DNA of 64,000 bases. Source: Sapria himalayana. Taxonomy: Eukaryota > Streptophyta > Magnoliopsida > Malpighiales > Rafflesiaceae. The stretch is taken from positions 62,001 to 126,000 of the forward strand of contig JAREIK010002996.1 of NCBI GenBank assembly GCA_029783825.1, given 5' to 3'. The position numbers were made by a program, and so were the translations under genes. The notes below the pieces were generated by a model that saw only the letters and a list, made by a program, of their open reading frames with translations, was not told where the DNA came from and ran no database searches. Below are positions 37,880 through 51,973 of this stretch, piece by piece; the first letter of the stretch is position 1; every line of letters begins with the position of its first letter.

Positions 37880-39018
37880 ACACTATTAAAGTGGTTATAC
37901 ATATATAGTTATACACATATAGTTAAACAAAATATTATATGTTATTATACATTTAATTATAAATATAGTTTCACGTGATTATACATATAGTTACACATAT
38001 AGTTATACTTATATTATACAAGTAGGAATATATATTTTTTTCATTTAATTTTATACATTTATAAATATAGTTCTATATTGGTATTGATATAGTAAAATAC
38101 ATTTTTATATACCAATATATAAACATGTATATTAAATAGATGTTGTAAATTATATATTTAAATATATTTATGTATACAATTTTTATAGTTATACATATAG
38201 TAAGATACAATTATTTATATTTATATGTTGTTATACATATAATATATATAGTTATAAATAGTTATATATAGTTAAACAAATAGTTATATATAGATATATT
38301 CATACAAGTAGTTATAAGTAGTTATACATAAATGTATACAAAGTTATAAACAAATATATAGATTTATATATATGTATACATATTTACAAATATAGTTATA
38401 TTTAATTATATAGAGTTTTATATAGTTATACAAATATTTATATATAGTTATACACATAGAGTTAAACATAATGTTATATGTTGTTATACCTGTAATTATA
38501 AATATTTTTACATGTGGCTATACATTTAGTTACACATATAGTTATACTTATATTTATACATGTATATATATATATATTTTTCATATTATTTTATATATTT
38601 ATAGATATAGTTATGTATAGGCATAGATATAGTAAAATACATTTTTATATACTATTATATAAAAATGTTTATTAAATATATGTTGTAAATTACATATTAA
38701 AATATAATTATGCACAAAGTTGTTATAGTTATACATATAGTAGATACAATTATTTATAGTTATATGTTATTATACATATGGTATATGTAGTTATAAATAG
38801 TTATATATAGCTAAACTATAGTATTTATAGATATATTCATACCAAGTGCTTATAAGTAGTCATACATAAATGTATATGAAGTTCTAAACAAATATATAGA
38901 TTTACATATATGTATACATAGTAACAAATATAGATATATTTAATTATATAGAGTTTTATATAGTTATACAACTATTTATATATAGTTATACACATATATT
39001 TAAACATAATGTTGTATG
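37880..39018. repeat. 540-bp tandem repeat inside element A, about 2.1 units
   Basis: Built from short ATATAGTTATACATATAGTT-like words, but with a longer period. The landmark GTTAAACA(A/T)AAT.TTATATGTT occurs at 37922, 38461 and 38999, spacing about 540 bp, and is followed each time by ACATGTGGTTATACATATAG and ACACATATAGTTATACTTAT. The third unit stops at 39018. The same repeat fills 58780-61942 of element B. Confidence 0.85.
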
Positions 39019-39822
39019 TTTTTTTTTGGATCAACGCTTCTTAACCTCAAATTACTTTCAAACACTATTATGCTAATTTAGAATACAAATCCAATGTGTT
39101 CAAGTACATACGTGAGAGGGCATGTACACTTCCAACAAGATATAAACAACTATCATCAATATCTAAAGCCATCTATCCTATCAACAAGAAACAACAAATA
39201 AATTAACAGGTTCCATACACATTACTCACACTATTATCAATGAATGAAAATAATAATAGGCTAAAATAGGATGGCAGTCATCTAGCAATTTTTTTTGTAT
39301 ACACTTATGTTCAAAAAACATGATGTACTTCAAGGTTACCCATCTAGAGTCATGCCATCTTGGCCCTCCAACCAGGAGGATAACCTGAATCTTGGCATCA
39401 AATAGGTCAAGCCAAGGTTGCAAATGGATGTTAGTTCTTAAATGGATATTCACTAGGTTTGGCAGGATCATGCATCATCCTGAAATTAACAGGTAAAGAA
39501 AATGCGTGAGAAACTGGTCAGGGATCCCATTGCTGATGGCCAAGTAAAGATGGAAGGGCCATACAATCACTAGGAACACTAGAAATACTTGCAACAAGTG
39601 AGGTTGGAATGTGAGTTGATGGTGGCCTAGTAGGCTTTAAACTAGATGGAATGAGAAGTTCATTGTCCTGTGGGCACCAATTGGGCATGTCATCATCATT
39701 GTCAAAGAGCTTCTTCTATGGCATTCTGTTCAGGAGAACTTGTTTTTCTTTCAAACTTAGCAGTGCATGAACCTTGCATCCGCTAACTTGTTTGTGCGTG
39801 GGAATCACTTGAGCAGAGACAA
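39019..39822 (-). pseudogene. 5'-truncated processed retrocopy of an unidentified mRNA
   Basis: On the minus strand one frame runs from 39822 to a TAA at about 39432, some 130 codons with only two internal stops (TAG, TGA) and no indel, in a genome where chance frames are much shorter. It contains CKVHALLSLKEKQVLLNRMP, DNDDDMPNWCPQDNELLIP, SLKPTRPPSTHIPTSLVAS and ends PAKPSEYPFKN. About 400 bp of non-coding sequence follow, then nine T on the plus strand (39019-39027), which is a poly(A) tail in the minus orientation. Coding end, 3' untranslated part and poly(A) next to the 540-bp repeat point to reverse-transcribed mRNA. The upstream end is cut by CACTA copy F at 39823. I do not recognise the protein. 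The 81-codon frame at 39226-39471 lies mostly in the 3' untranslated part. Confidence 0.6.
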
Positions 39823-41960
39823 CACTACAAGAAAATATCAATTTAGCTAGGAAATTTTAGCTAGTGATCAATCACTAGCTAAATTGTAAGAGATTAGCAA
39901 GGGAATACCAAGGGATTTATTATTTTTCTTTTGAAAAAAAAAATAGCAATGGATTAGCGAGAGAAAATTTTTTGAAAATTCTGCTCAAAAAAAAGCGGGG
40001 ATTTTAGTGATGGATTTAGAGACGGATTAGTGACGGAAAATTTTATTAAATTCTGCTTAAAAAAAGGGGATTTTAGCGATGGATATTGCGACGGAATATA
40101 CCTTGCTAATAAAAGCTTGAAATTAGTGATGGAATTATCGAAGGATTTTTACTAGCTAATTTTTAGTGACGGAATTAGTGACGGATTTTCCCTTACTAAT
40201 AAAATCAATGATTTAGTGACCAATTTTTCCTTGCTAATAAAATCCATGATTTAGCAACAGATTTAGCGATGGATTTTCCTTTGCTAATAAAATCCATGAT
40301 TTAGAAACGGAATTAGCGATGGAATTAGCGACGGATTTTCCCTTGCTAATAAAATCTATGATTTAGTTTTGGATTTAGCGATAGATTTTCCCTTACTAAT
40401 AAAATCCATGATTTAGAAACATATTTAATGATGGATTTTCTCTTGCTAATAAAATCCATGATTTAGCGATGGATTTTTCCTTGCTAATAAAATCCATGAT
40501 TTAGCAACAGATTTAGCAAAGGATTTTTCCTTGCTAATAAAATCTATGATTTAGTGACAGATTTATCAATGGATTTTTCCTTGCTAATAAAATCCATGAT
40601 TTGGTGATGGATTTAGTGACAGATTTTTCCTTACTAATATAATCCATGATTTAGCAACGGATTTAGCGACGGATTTTCCCTTGTTAAAAAAATCCATGAT
40701 TTAACGATGGATTTAGAGAGGGACTATTCCTCGGTAATAAAATCTATATTTTAGCTACTGATTTTGCGAGCGAATATCCCTAACTAATAAAATCCATAAA
40801 TTAGTGATGGATTTAGTGATAGAATTTCAATAGAAAATAAAATCCTTAATTTTGGGATGGATTTGGGGATGGAATCCATAATTTAGCTACGAATTTACCG
40901 ACAGTATTTCCCTTGCCATTATTTATTTATATAATTTTTTTATTTATTATTTGTATTAAAATTTAATTTAATTTTGTTTATTAAATTTATGTTATTAGTC
41001 TATAGATGAGCAATCCTTGAAACACAAATTCTCCTCATAATATAAACAAAATTGATATTATAAATAATTAATTTAAAATATATAAAAATACTTAAACGAA
41101 TTATATTAATAAGGACTAAAATAACTATTTTTATGATATTTTAATTTTTTAAAAAATTATACAAATACTTTTTCTAAAATTTTTATTTAAGAAATTAAAG
41201 AATTTAAATTAAAGTAACATTAAATAATTAATTTATTAAGTATAATAAATTTTTTGATAATTTAAAAATTAAATTAACATACATTAAAATTTATACTAAT
41301 TTAAATGTAAATTAATTCAATGTATGATAAAATAGAAATTATTTTCAAAAATATCTGAATTAATGAATAAACTATTAAATATTAATATTATTATAACTAT
41401 TAAAAAAATTTTATGATTATAGATAACTTTTAAAAAAAAAATAATACGAATCTTGAAAATCTTGAAATATAATAAAAATATAATATTTTCAATAAAGTTA
41501 AAAGAAAATAAAATAATAATTATAAATAAATATATAGATGTTTAATCCTACTAAAATTTATAAAAATTAAACAATTGAATAATATTTTTACAATTAGCTT
41601 TAAATATTAATTTTTTATTTTATATTATCTTTGTAAAAATAAATATGAATTCTTAAAAATTTATCACCATAAAATATAAATTTTTATAGATTTTTTAACA
41701 TTAAAGTATTTTATAACTTTTAGGCGAGTAGCTAGATGACAAATCATCTTTTCATTCATGTCTTATTATATGAAGTTTGTTAATTTCGTACCTATTTGAT
41801 ATTTTTTTATTGTTTATATATTTATTATTTAATTAATATTATAATAAAAAATTGTAAGGAATTTGTTTTTCATTTGTACCTTGCTACACGTACATTAATT
41901 TTGTTGAAAAAATTTTGATAGTAAATAAAATTAATGAATATTTTTTTATTTTATACATAT
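39823..41960. mobile_element. CACTA element copy F (family 2), inverted, left-terminal part
   Basis: Begins CACTACAAGAAAATATCAAT at 39823. From 39840 to 40920 there are about 20 subterminal repeats with a 50-60 bp period built on AAAATCCATGATTTAGCGA and GACGGATTTTCCCTTGCTAA. 40970-41950 matches the body of copy E in inverse orientation down to the GTACCTTGCTACACGTACA block near 41880. The right terminus was not found. It inserted into, or next to, the retrocopy at 39019-39822, so it is younger than that retrocopy. Confidence 0.8.
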
Positions 41961-42479
41961 ATTGTTTATTTAATGTTTTAATAATTAAAAATATAAATAT
42001 TATCCTAAAATATACAGTCTCTCTCTCGACTTGACGCATCTCTAACAGAACCGAATTCCTTCTCATTCCACCATTATCTTTCAATGTTGATTAAACAAAA
42101 ATTTATTCGAGGTTTATGTTTTAATTTGTTATTGATTTGAGGTACATTCATCGATTATCATTGGATTACTTAATCAAAGAGTAAGCATTTTTATTCTATT
42201 TTTTTTGTTTCTGAATTTCTTCTTTAATCACCATACAGTATGCTTGGATAATGTATAAAAACTTATACGTATAAATGCTTAATGTATTTGTGATATAATG
42301 CATTGTCATTGTGTGGATTATGATGCTTGGATACTATTTTTATTCTGATGCGTTCATCAATTATTCATTGTCATTTTCAAATTTCTTCTTTAATCACCAT
42401 ACACACCATGATATAATTCTTGGATACTATTTTAGTTTCCAAATTCCTTCTCATTCCTCCTCAATATATAAACAATATA
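41961..42479. other. Low-copy DNA with short direct duplication
   Basis: Words such as TTCTTCTTTAATCACCATACA, CTTGGATA and TTCCTTCTCATTCC(A/T)CC occur twice (about 42050-42260 and 42320-42460), a diverged duplication of roughly 190 bp. The 68-codon plus-strand frame over the second copy has no recognisable content. Confidence 0.45.
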
Positions 42480-42671
42480 TATACTTAGGTTTGCCAAATT
42501 TATATCTACAAAAATAGTATACATCAATATTCATGTATATTTTATACATAACTAGTATACATACTTAGCTATGCCGACTTGATATCTACAAAAACAGAAT
42601 ACATCAATATGCATGTGTATTTTAAACATGACTAGCATACATACTTAGGTATGCCGACTTGATATCGACAA
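42480..42671 (+). repeat. 80-bp tandem repeat, 2.4 units
   Basis: ATACTTAGGT(A/T)TGCC starts at 42481, 42561 and 42641, exactly 80 bp apart, each followed by TTGATATCTACAAAA, AATACATCAATATGCATG and ACTAGCATAC. Adjacent to the nonamer minisatellite. Confidence 0.85.
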
Positions 42672-42734
42672 AAAATAATTAAAAACGAGTAATGATTGAA
42701 TTCAAAAATAAAATAAAATTAAATATAATATAAT

Positions 42735-43921
42735 AAATAAAATAAATAAAATAAATAAAATAAATAAAATAAATAAAATAAATAAAATAAATAAAATAAA
42801 TAAAATAAATAAAACAAATAAAACAAATAGAACAAATAGAACAAATAGAACAAATAGAACAAATAGAACAAATAGAACAAATAGAACAGATAGAAAAGAT
42901 AGAACAGATAGAACAGATAGAACAGATAGAACAGATAGAACAGATAGAACAGATAGAACAGATAGAACAGATAGAACAGATAGAACAGATAGAACAGATA
43001 GAACAGATAGAACAGATAGAACAGATAGAACAGATAGAACAGATAGAACAGATAGAACAGATAGAACAGATAGAACAGATAGAACAAATAGAACAAATAG
43101 AACAAATAGAACAAATAGAACAAATAGAACAAATAGAACAAATAGAACAAATAGAACAAATAGAACAAATAGAACAAATAGAACAAATAGAACAAATAGA
43201 ACAAATAGAACAAATAGACCAAATAAAACAGATAGAACAGATAGAACAAATAGAACAAATAGAACAAATAGAACAACTAGAACAACTAGAACAACTAGAA
43301 TAACTAGAACAAAAAGAACAAAAATAACAAATAGAACAAATAGAACAAATAGAACAAATAGAACAACTAGTACAAATAGAACTAATAGAACTAATAGAAC
43401 AAATAGAACAAATAGAACAAATAGAACAAATAGAACAAATAGAACAAATAGAACAAATAGAACAAATAGAACAGATAGAACAGATAGAACAAATAGAACA
43501 GATAGAACAGATAGAACAGATAGAACAGATAGAACAGATAGAACAGATAGAACATATAGAACATATAGAACATATAGAACATATAGAACAGATAGAACAG
43601 ATAAAACAAATTGAACAAATAGAACAAATTGAAACAAATAGAACATATAGAACAAATAGAAAAAATAGAACAAATAGAACAAATAGAACAAATAGAATAA
43701 ATAGAAAAAATAGAAAAAATAGAACAAATAGAATAAATAGAATAAATACAATAAATAAACTAAATAAAATAAATAAATAAAATAAATAAAATAAATAAAA
43801 TAAATAAAATAAATAAAATAAATAAAATAAATAAAATAAATAAAATAAATAAAATAAATAAAATAAATAAAACAAATAAAAAAAATAAAACAAATAAAAC
43901 AAATAAAATAAATAAAATAAT
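42735..43921. repeat. Nonamer minisatellite (about 130 units) with symmetric block order
   Basis: Nine-base units: AATAAAATA at both ends (42735-42815 and about 43770-43921), then AACAAATAG, then AACAGATAG in the interior, with further alternating blocks, AACAACTAG around 43270-43300 and AACATATAG around 43550-43580. Sharing of variants by neighbouring units shows block-wise spread. Because nine is a multiple of three, minus-strand frames stay open for up to 409 codons as Leu-Phe-Tyr or Ser-Ile-Cys repeats. Nothing suggests these are translated. Confidence 0.9.
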
Positions 43922-44492
43922 AGTTTAGCATGTCAAATTAAATTAAATTGATTATACTCGATTGAATCAGTTTGAACTATTCTACCAACTTTTAGAAAAC
44001 ACACTAATATTCACACATGTAATTGAAAATAATTGAACAAGTGTTTCTCAATTTACTCTGAAATGTTCTGATGATATGTATTGTTGTGTGCTAGGAACCC
44101 CAAATCACATTTATTTATAGGCAAGATTCAAAGTTTTTAAATTTTTGATGCAACATTTAGTATGCCAACACATAGCTTTCACATGTCAAGTCAATCCTTG
44201 GTAGGTATACACATCATCATATAACAAGTACGCTTTCAAGCACTTGGCATTAATGCACGAGAACACATAGTAAGCAATTAATCAATACTTATCACTCATG
44301 TAAGCCAAGACATAAAAATCATACATGCTAACACATGCTATTCATACAAGTAAGCATGTGATAAGCTTGTAAGTCAACATATGATATAAAAGTAATTATT
44401 CTTATTAATTTTTTCATTGACTTTATTGTAATTTTCCTACATGATTCATTTATATTCTTATGGTTGCACTTATCTTTAACAAAGATTATCAT

Positions 44493-44552
<60 letters not shown>

Positions 44553-46289
44553 TGTGTGTGTGTATAAAGATTTATATTTATCATGTATCTAACATTTTGT
44601 AACTTAAATTTATCTCAAAATTATCTCAAACATAATAACTTCATATTTATGTTTCTTGAAATAAAACACTTATATTTCTAATAATTTCAATATTCCTTCA
44701 AAAGATATCTCTTAGTGTGTGATTCCTTGTGATCTCTCTTGTGTTAGTGATGAGTGGACTTGTTGAATCAAGTTTAGTAATATTAAAATAATGATTTCAT
44801 ATTGATATAATAAGATCAACATATAACAATGTGTCATGGACACTCAAGCTAAGATAGTATAAAATATATGAACCTAACTTTTTTGTACATAATTACTATC
44901 ATGAATAATATTTTTAAAAACAAATAGCATGGTAATAAAAATCTGAACCAGCAACTTGGCAGACTGATCGGCAAAAGATGATGAATACTCTAACACTAAA
45001 AATATGAGTCCGATCCTCATAGATGTTGGATATGTTTTCCATGGTGCTATCATTTATCATGTTGTTCAGATGTTGGGACGTGAGTTTTACCTATTCAAAT
45101 CATGAAGCCTCATAGCTTATATACGAGCCAAATAATAATTTTGGGTTGAGTTTGGGAGAAGGGTAGATAGATAAAAAAAGTATAATAATTTATTCTATAA
45201 CATTTTTTATTTAGATAGAGGATATAAAACTATTAAAAATATTTAGAAATTTTTAATGTTTATAATCCCCACAATGTCATGCAACACAATAGATTTTTTT
45301 CTACCAAATAATATTTTATTAACATAGATTTATGATTTTAGCCACAACAATGTAGTTTATTATTACTCTAACAAATTCAACTTCTACCAAATTTATATTA
45401 ACTATAATTTATACCATTAACAAATGTTGATTATGAAGAGTTTGGGTATCTCTGTAAAGTTGATGAATTTCATGTCATACAAGAGTATTCTTCTTATGAC
45501 AACATTCATTAGGACACCCTTTATTTTGCAGTCTTAATAACATCATCTTTTTACACACGGTAATTTTTCTGTGCTCCAATATGTTTATTTTAAACAATTT
45601 AAAAATTTAATAAATATGAGGAGTAATTATTAGTTGAACGTTGTAGCTATTAGTTGAGTACCATAACTATTAGTTGTAACCTACAAGCTTTAATCTAAGT
45701 TTCATGTTTCACAAAATTTGTGGCCAATGAATCTTGTAATAAATAGTAATAAAGAATATAAGAAAATTTGAGAAGTATTATGGAAATATATGTATCATTA
45801 ATGAAACATTAATTTATAGTACTAGCGAATATATGTGAGTACTCTTGTATGTGAGTACTTTTTTATAGTTTAATATGATATAAACCTATTTACTAATTAA
45901 TTTTTAGTCCATAACATATATTATTAAATATTATTTCATATCTTAATAAAATAAATATAAATTATTATAATTTCAATAACATCAATACAATATAATATAA
46001 AAAAGTAACATATCATAAAAATATAGCAAAATGAATTATAAAGAGCATTAATAAGTTGTAAATAAAATAAAAATTTCAAAACTATTGAGAATTATATTGT
46101 ATTTTTATATTTTTTTTATCTTGAAAAACTGGGATGAGGTGATTCATATAGATTAAGAGTATTTATAGTTTTTATTTTGTATTTATAAGTGAATTTTTAT
46201 TTTATTTAATAAATGATAATGTCATTTTATAATTTTTATTCATAATATTATATTATTGTAAGTTTTTATTTATTTTATTCGGTTGTTTT
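43922..46289. other. Low-copy AT-rich DNA, no gene seen
   Basis: A GT run at about 44493-44564 is the only clear repeat. A less AT-rich patch at 44940-45120 has no open frame of note. From 45900 onward the DNA is very AT-rich. No element terminus lies at the left edge of the following TATC array. Confidence 0.6.
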
Positions 46290-49200
46290 ATTCTATCTCT
46301 CTCTATCTATCTATCTAACTATATATCAGTCTACCTACCAACCTATCTATTTGATATATATCTATCTCTCTATCTATCTATTTATCTGTCTATCAATATA
46401 TCTATCAATTTATCTATCAATATATCTATCAATCTAATTATTAATCTATCTATCAAACTCTCTATCAATAAATCAATCTATTTGTCTATTTATTTTGCTA
46501 TCTATCTTATTATCTCTCTATCTATCTAACTATCTATTTATTCATCTATATATTTATGTATAAATCCACCTATCTATCTATCTATCTATATATCCATCTA
46601 TGTAATGGTTTATCTATTCATCAATCTATTCATCCATCTATCTATCTATCTATCCTTTTATATATCTATCTAGATATCTATTTGTCTATCTATCTATCTA
46701 TCATTTTGTATATCTATGTGTCTATCTATATATAAAATAATATATCTATCTATAGATCTATCTTTCAATCTATCTCCAATCTATCTCTCTATCTATTTGT
46801 CTCTCTATCTATCTATCTATCTATATATTTATTTATCAATCAATCTATCTATAAATCTGTTTATATATATTTCTATCTAATTGTCTATCTATCTATCTAT
46901 CTATTTGTGTATCTATTTTTCTATCTATTTGTCTATCTATCAATTATATTTGTTTATCTATTTGTCTATCTATCTTACTAGCTATCTAAATATATTTGTC
47001 TATCTATCTAATTTTATATCTATCTATCTCGCTATCTATATGTTTATGTATCTATCTATCAATCCATCTATCAATCTAAGTTTTTATCTATATGTCTATC
47101 TATCTATCTATTTGTATATCTATATATCTATCTCTCTATATGTATGTCTGTCTATCTAATGGTCTATCTATCTATTTATTTATCTATGTATCAAAATTTT
47201 TATCTATCTATTTGTCTATCTATCTATCTATTTTCCTATCTATTCACCTAACTTTTTATCTATCTATCTATCTATCTATCTATGTATCTGTCTATCTATC
47301 TATCTATTTGTCTACCTGTCTATCTTTCTATCTTACTATATAGATCTATATATTTATTTATCTATTAACTAACTAACTATCTATTTATTCGTCTATTGAT
47401 CTATATATCTATCTGTATATCTATATATCTATCTGTCTATCTGTTTATATATCGGTCTATTGATATGACTATCTATTTGTCCATAGATATGTCTTTCTAT
47501 TTGTCTATATCTATCTTTCTATATATCTATTTGTCTATCTATATGTCTATTTATTTGTCTATTTATCTCTTTATCTATCTCTCTATCTATATATATATGT
47601 CTATCTATCTATCTATCTATCTATCTATATAACTATCTATCTATATGAGTATCTATTATTCAATAAATATATATATATATATATATATATCTCTCTCTCT
47701 GAATATTTATCTATATATATGTTTGTTTATATGTTTGCATATATGTCTATCTATTTATCTATCTATTTGCTAATCTATATGTTAATTTGTATGTCTAATT
47801 TTCTTTCTCTCTACATGCCTATGTATGTGTATATCTATTTGTGTATCTAACTATGTATCTATTTATATATTTGTCTTTCTATCTGTCTGTATATCTTTCT
47901 ATCTTTTCTGTCTGTCTATTTATCTATCTATCCATCCAACTATCTATATGTCTATCTATCTTTCTATATGTCTGTCTATCCATCTTTATATCTATTTTTC
48001 TATCTCTCTATCTATAAGTCTATCTATCTGTTTGTCTAGCTATCATTTTCGTATCATCATATCTATCTATAAATTTATGTCGATCTAATTGTAACTGTCT
48101 ATATACTTGTCAGTCTTTCAGTCTATCTATCATTCTATCTATCTTTCTATTTATCTTTCTATCTATCTTTCTATCTATCTTTCTATCTTTTGTATCTGTC
48201 TATATGATTATCTATCTCTATGTGTATTTATATGTATATATGCATATCAATATGTCTGTATATCTATCATCAAATTTGTCTATCTATATATGTCTATCTA
48301 TCTATCTGTCTATCTATATGTCTATCTATCTGTATATATGTCAATATATTAGTTTATTTATCTATCTGTATATCTTTATGTTTATCTATTTGTATATTAG
48401 TTTGTATATCTAACTATCTATATGTCTGTCTATCTATCTATCTATATGTCTATCTACCTATCTTTATATCACTCTGCCTATCTATGTGTTTGTTTATCTA
48501 TCTTTCAATATGTATATCAATCTATCTATCAATTATCTTTCAATATGTCTATTAATTTATCTATAAAATTATCTATTAATTTGTCTTTCAATCTATTTTC
48601 CATATGTCTAACTAATTGTCTATCTATTTGTCTATCTATATATCTATTTATCTGCCTATCTTTTAGTCTATCTGTTTAGCATTCTATCAATCTATCTATT
48701 TGTCTATATATCTATCTATCTATTCGCTTATCTAATATCTTTTTATCTATCTATCTATCTATGTGTCTATCGATTTATCTATGTTTGTGTCTATATATAT
48801 GTCTAACTATCTATCTATCTATCTATATATCTATCTGTTAATCAATCAATCTATCCATTTATTTATCTATCTGTCTATTTATCTATCTATCAATTTATCT
48901 ATCTTTCTAACTACCTATCTATCAAAAGGTCTATAATATGTCTATTTATTTTTATGTTTTTGTGTCTAACAATCTATTTATATATCTATCATTCTGTCTA
49001 TCTGTCTAATTATATATCTATGTAATTGTTTAACAATCTGTCTATCAATCTATCTATCAATCTAACTATCAATCTATCTATCTATCTAAATATCTATCTA
49101 TCTAACTATATGTTTATCTATCTGCCTATATATATGTCTATCTGATTATCTATCTATATGTTTATCTATCTATCTATCTATATTTTTGATTATCTATCTA

Positions 49201-49817
49201 TCTATCCAACTATTTATCCATCTTACTCTATGTATATCTATATTTCTATCTATTTATCTATCTATTTATTTGTATATCTATCTGTCTATCAATTTGTCTA
49301 TCTATATATCTTACTATCTATCTTACTATCTATCTATCTATATATCTATCATGTAATCTATCTATCTACTAATTTATCTATCTATATGTATAACTATTTA
49401 TCTATCTATGTATGTATATATATTTGTTATCAGTATGTATATCTATCTATAAATCTATCTATATATTGATATATTTATCAATCTATCAAACTATATAATC
49501 AATCTATAAATTGGTCTCTTTTCTTGTCTATCAATTTATTTAACAATCTTTCTATCCATCTATTTATCTATTTATCTGCTTATCTATCTATTTCTTAATA
49601 TGTCTGTATAATAATCTATCTTTCTATTTGTTTATTTGTCTATCTTTCTATCTATCTATTTGTCTACTTGTGTATTTATCTTTCTATCAATTTGTCTATA
49701 TATTTATCTATCTATCTATCTATTTATCTGTCTATCTGTCTGTCTATCAATCATTCTATTTATATGTTGATCTATCTATCTATCTCTTTATTTGTGTATC
49801 TATTTTGTCTATGGATT

Positions 49818-49848
<31 letters not shown>

Positions 49849-51935
49849 CAATCCATCTAAGTATCTATCTATCTCTATGTCTATTTATATGTCTATCTAT
49901 CTTTCTATCTATATTTCTTTAATTTATTTATCTATCTATTTATCTATCTTTCTATATGTCTATCTATGTGTATTTATTTGTCTATATATCAATCTATATA
50001 TATATATATATATATATATCTATCTGTCTATCTATATATCTATCTATCGATCTATTTGTCTATCTATCTGTCAATCTATCTCTCAATATATATGTATATC
50101 TATCTGTCTATCTATATACCTATCTATCTGTCTTATTATTTTTATTTCTATCTATCTATATATCTTTTTATCTATATGATTTGTCTATATATCTATCTAA
50201 CTATATAACTATCTATTAATCAATCAATCAATCTTTCTTTCTTTATTAACTATGTGTGTATCTATCTATCTTTCTATCTATCTATCTTTATATCAATTTG
50301 TCTATATGTATGTCTATTTGTATTTCTATCTGTCTAACTACCTATCTTTCTAACCATCTATTTATCTATCTATCTATATATATGTCTGTCTATCTTTCTT
50401 TCTTTCTATCTATCTGTCTATCTATATGTCTGTTTATCTATCTATCTATCTAATTTGATATATATATGTATATCTATCTATCTAACTTTCTTTCTTTCTT
50501 TCAATATGTCTATCTGTATATCTATCTATTTGTTTATCTGCCTTTCTATCTCTCTATCTATGTATCTATCTGCCTGTATATTTATATATATATATTTGCA
50601 TGTTTATCTATCTATCTATCCATATATCTATCTTTCTATTGATCTATCTATCTATATGTCATTTTCTTTTTCTATGATCAATATATTTGTCTGTCAATCT
50701 ATTTGTGTATCTAATTGTGTGTGTGTGTGTGTGTGTGTATCTATTTATCTTTGTATTTATATGTCTATCTATATGTTTATCTATATGTCTATCTAATTTT
50801 CTATCAATCAATCAATATGTCAATCTATCTATCTATTTATAAGTCTAATAATCTAGCTATCGATCTATCTGTGTATCTATCTGTCTGTCTATCAATCTGT
50901 CTATCTATCTATCTATCTGTCAATCTATCTATCTATCTATTTGTCTATCTATTTATCTATCTGTCTATCTTTCTATCTTTCTATTACATATATCTATCTA
51001 TATGTCTATCTACCAGTCTATCAATCTATTTATTTATCTATCTATCTTTATATCTATCTCTCAATCAATCTATCAATCTGTTTATTAATTTGCTTATCTA
51101 TCTATCTATTAATCTGTCAATCATTCTATCTATCAATATATCTTTGAATTATTGTATCAATCTATCTATAAACATGTCTATAAATCTGTCTATCAACCTA
51201 TCTAACATTCTATCTATCAATCTATCTATGAATTTGTCTATCAATCAATCTATCAATCTCTCTTTCAATTTATCTATCTTTATATCTATTAATCTATCTA
51301 TCTAACTTATGATTACCTATCTGCCAGTCTATCAAACTATTTTCTTTCTATCTATGTGTCTATCTATATGTCTATGAATCTATCTATCCATCTATCTATT
51401 TGTATATCTATGTCTCTGCATGTTTGTCTATCTATCTGTCTATCTATATGTCAATCTATCTATCTATATCTATGTCTATCTAAATGTTTATCTATCTGTC
51501 TATCTATTAGTTTGTCTATCTGTCAATTTATTTGTCTATTTATCTAACTATCTTACTATTTATTTGTCTATTTATATCTCTATATATCTATCTATATATC
51601 TATCTGGTTATTTATCTTTTTGTCTATCTATCTATCTATCTATTTGTCTATTTATTTGTCTATTTATCTATATATCTATCTATATGTTTGTTTATCTGTC
51701 TAACTTTCTATCTATTTATATATTTCTCTCTATCAATATATATGTCTATTTATTTGTTTGTCTTCATGTCTGTCTATCTCTCAATCTATCTCTTTATCTA
51801 TTTGTCTATCTATCTATCTATCTATCTATTTATCTATTTATCTATATATCTATCTATCTATCTCTCTATCTGTTTAACTATTTTTCTATCTATCTATTTA
51901 TTTATCTATCTATCTTTCTATATATCTATGTGTGT

Positions 51936-51973
<38 letters not shown>

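Larger units (their letters stand above)
30676..39018. mobile_element. CACTA element A (family 1), Pack-CACTA-like, degenerate
   Basis: Starts with CACTACAATAATAATTCC at 30676 and subterminal repeats (TAGCTTGGGAATTTTCCCTAG, AGCGACGGAAAAT types) to about 30990. The body shares blocks in the same order with element B (52694-61942): a GCATCATGTCTAGTGAAAAAT block, palindromic AT repeats, a Transposase_24-like gene, the end of a DUF4216 gene and a 540-bp tandem repeat. The coding strand is minus, so the left terminus is the 3' end of the element. The GCATCATGTCT block occurs twice (31300-31390 and 32545-32600), as does an AATCACATAGCCTC block (31912 and 34056), so the interior has been duplicated around captured host fragments. 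A 5' terminus was not found; the tandem repeat stops at 39018 against a retrocopy. Confidence 0.75.

Noticed and set aside
39226..39471. 81-codon minus-strand frame
   Set aside because: It overlaps the end of the better-supported retrocopy frame in a different phase and lies mostly in its 3' untranslated part.
42679..43931. Overlapping 407- and 409-codon minus-strand frames
   Set aside because: Pure products of the nonamer repeat, open in several frames at once; no start context, domain or splice signal.
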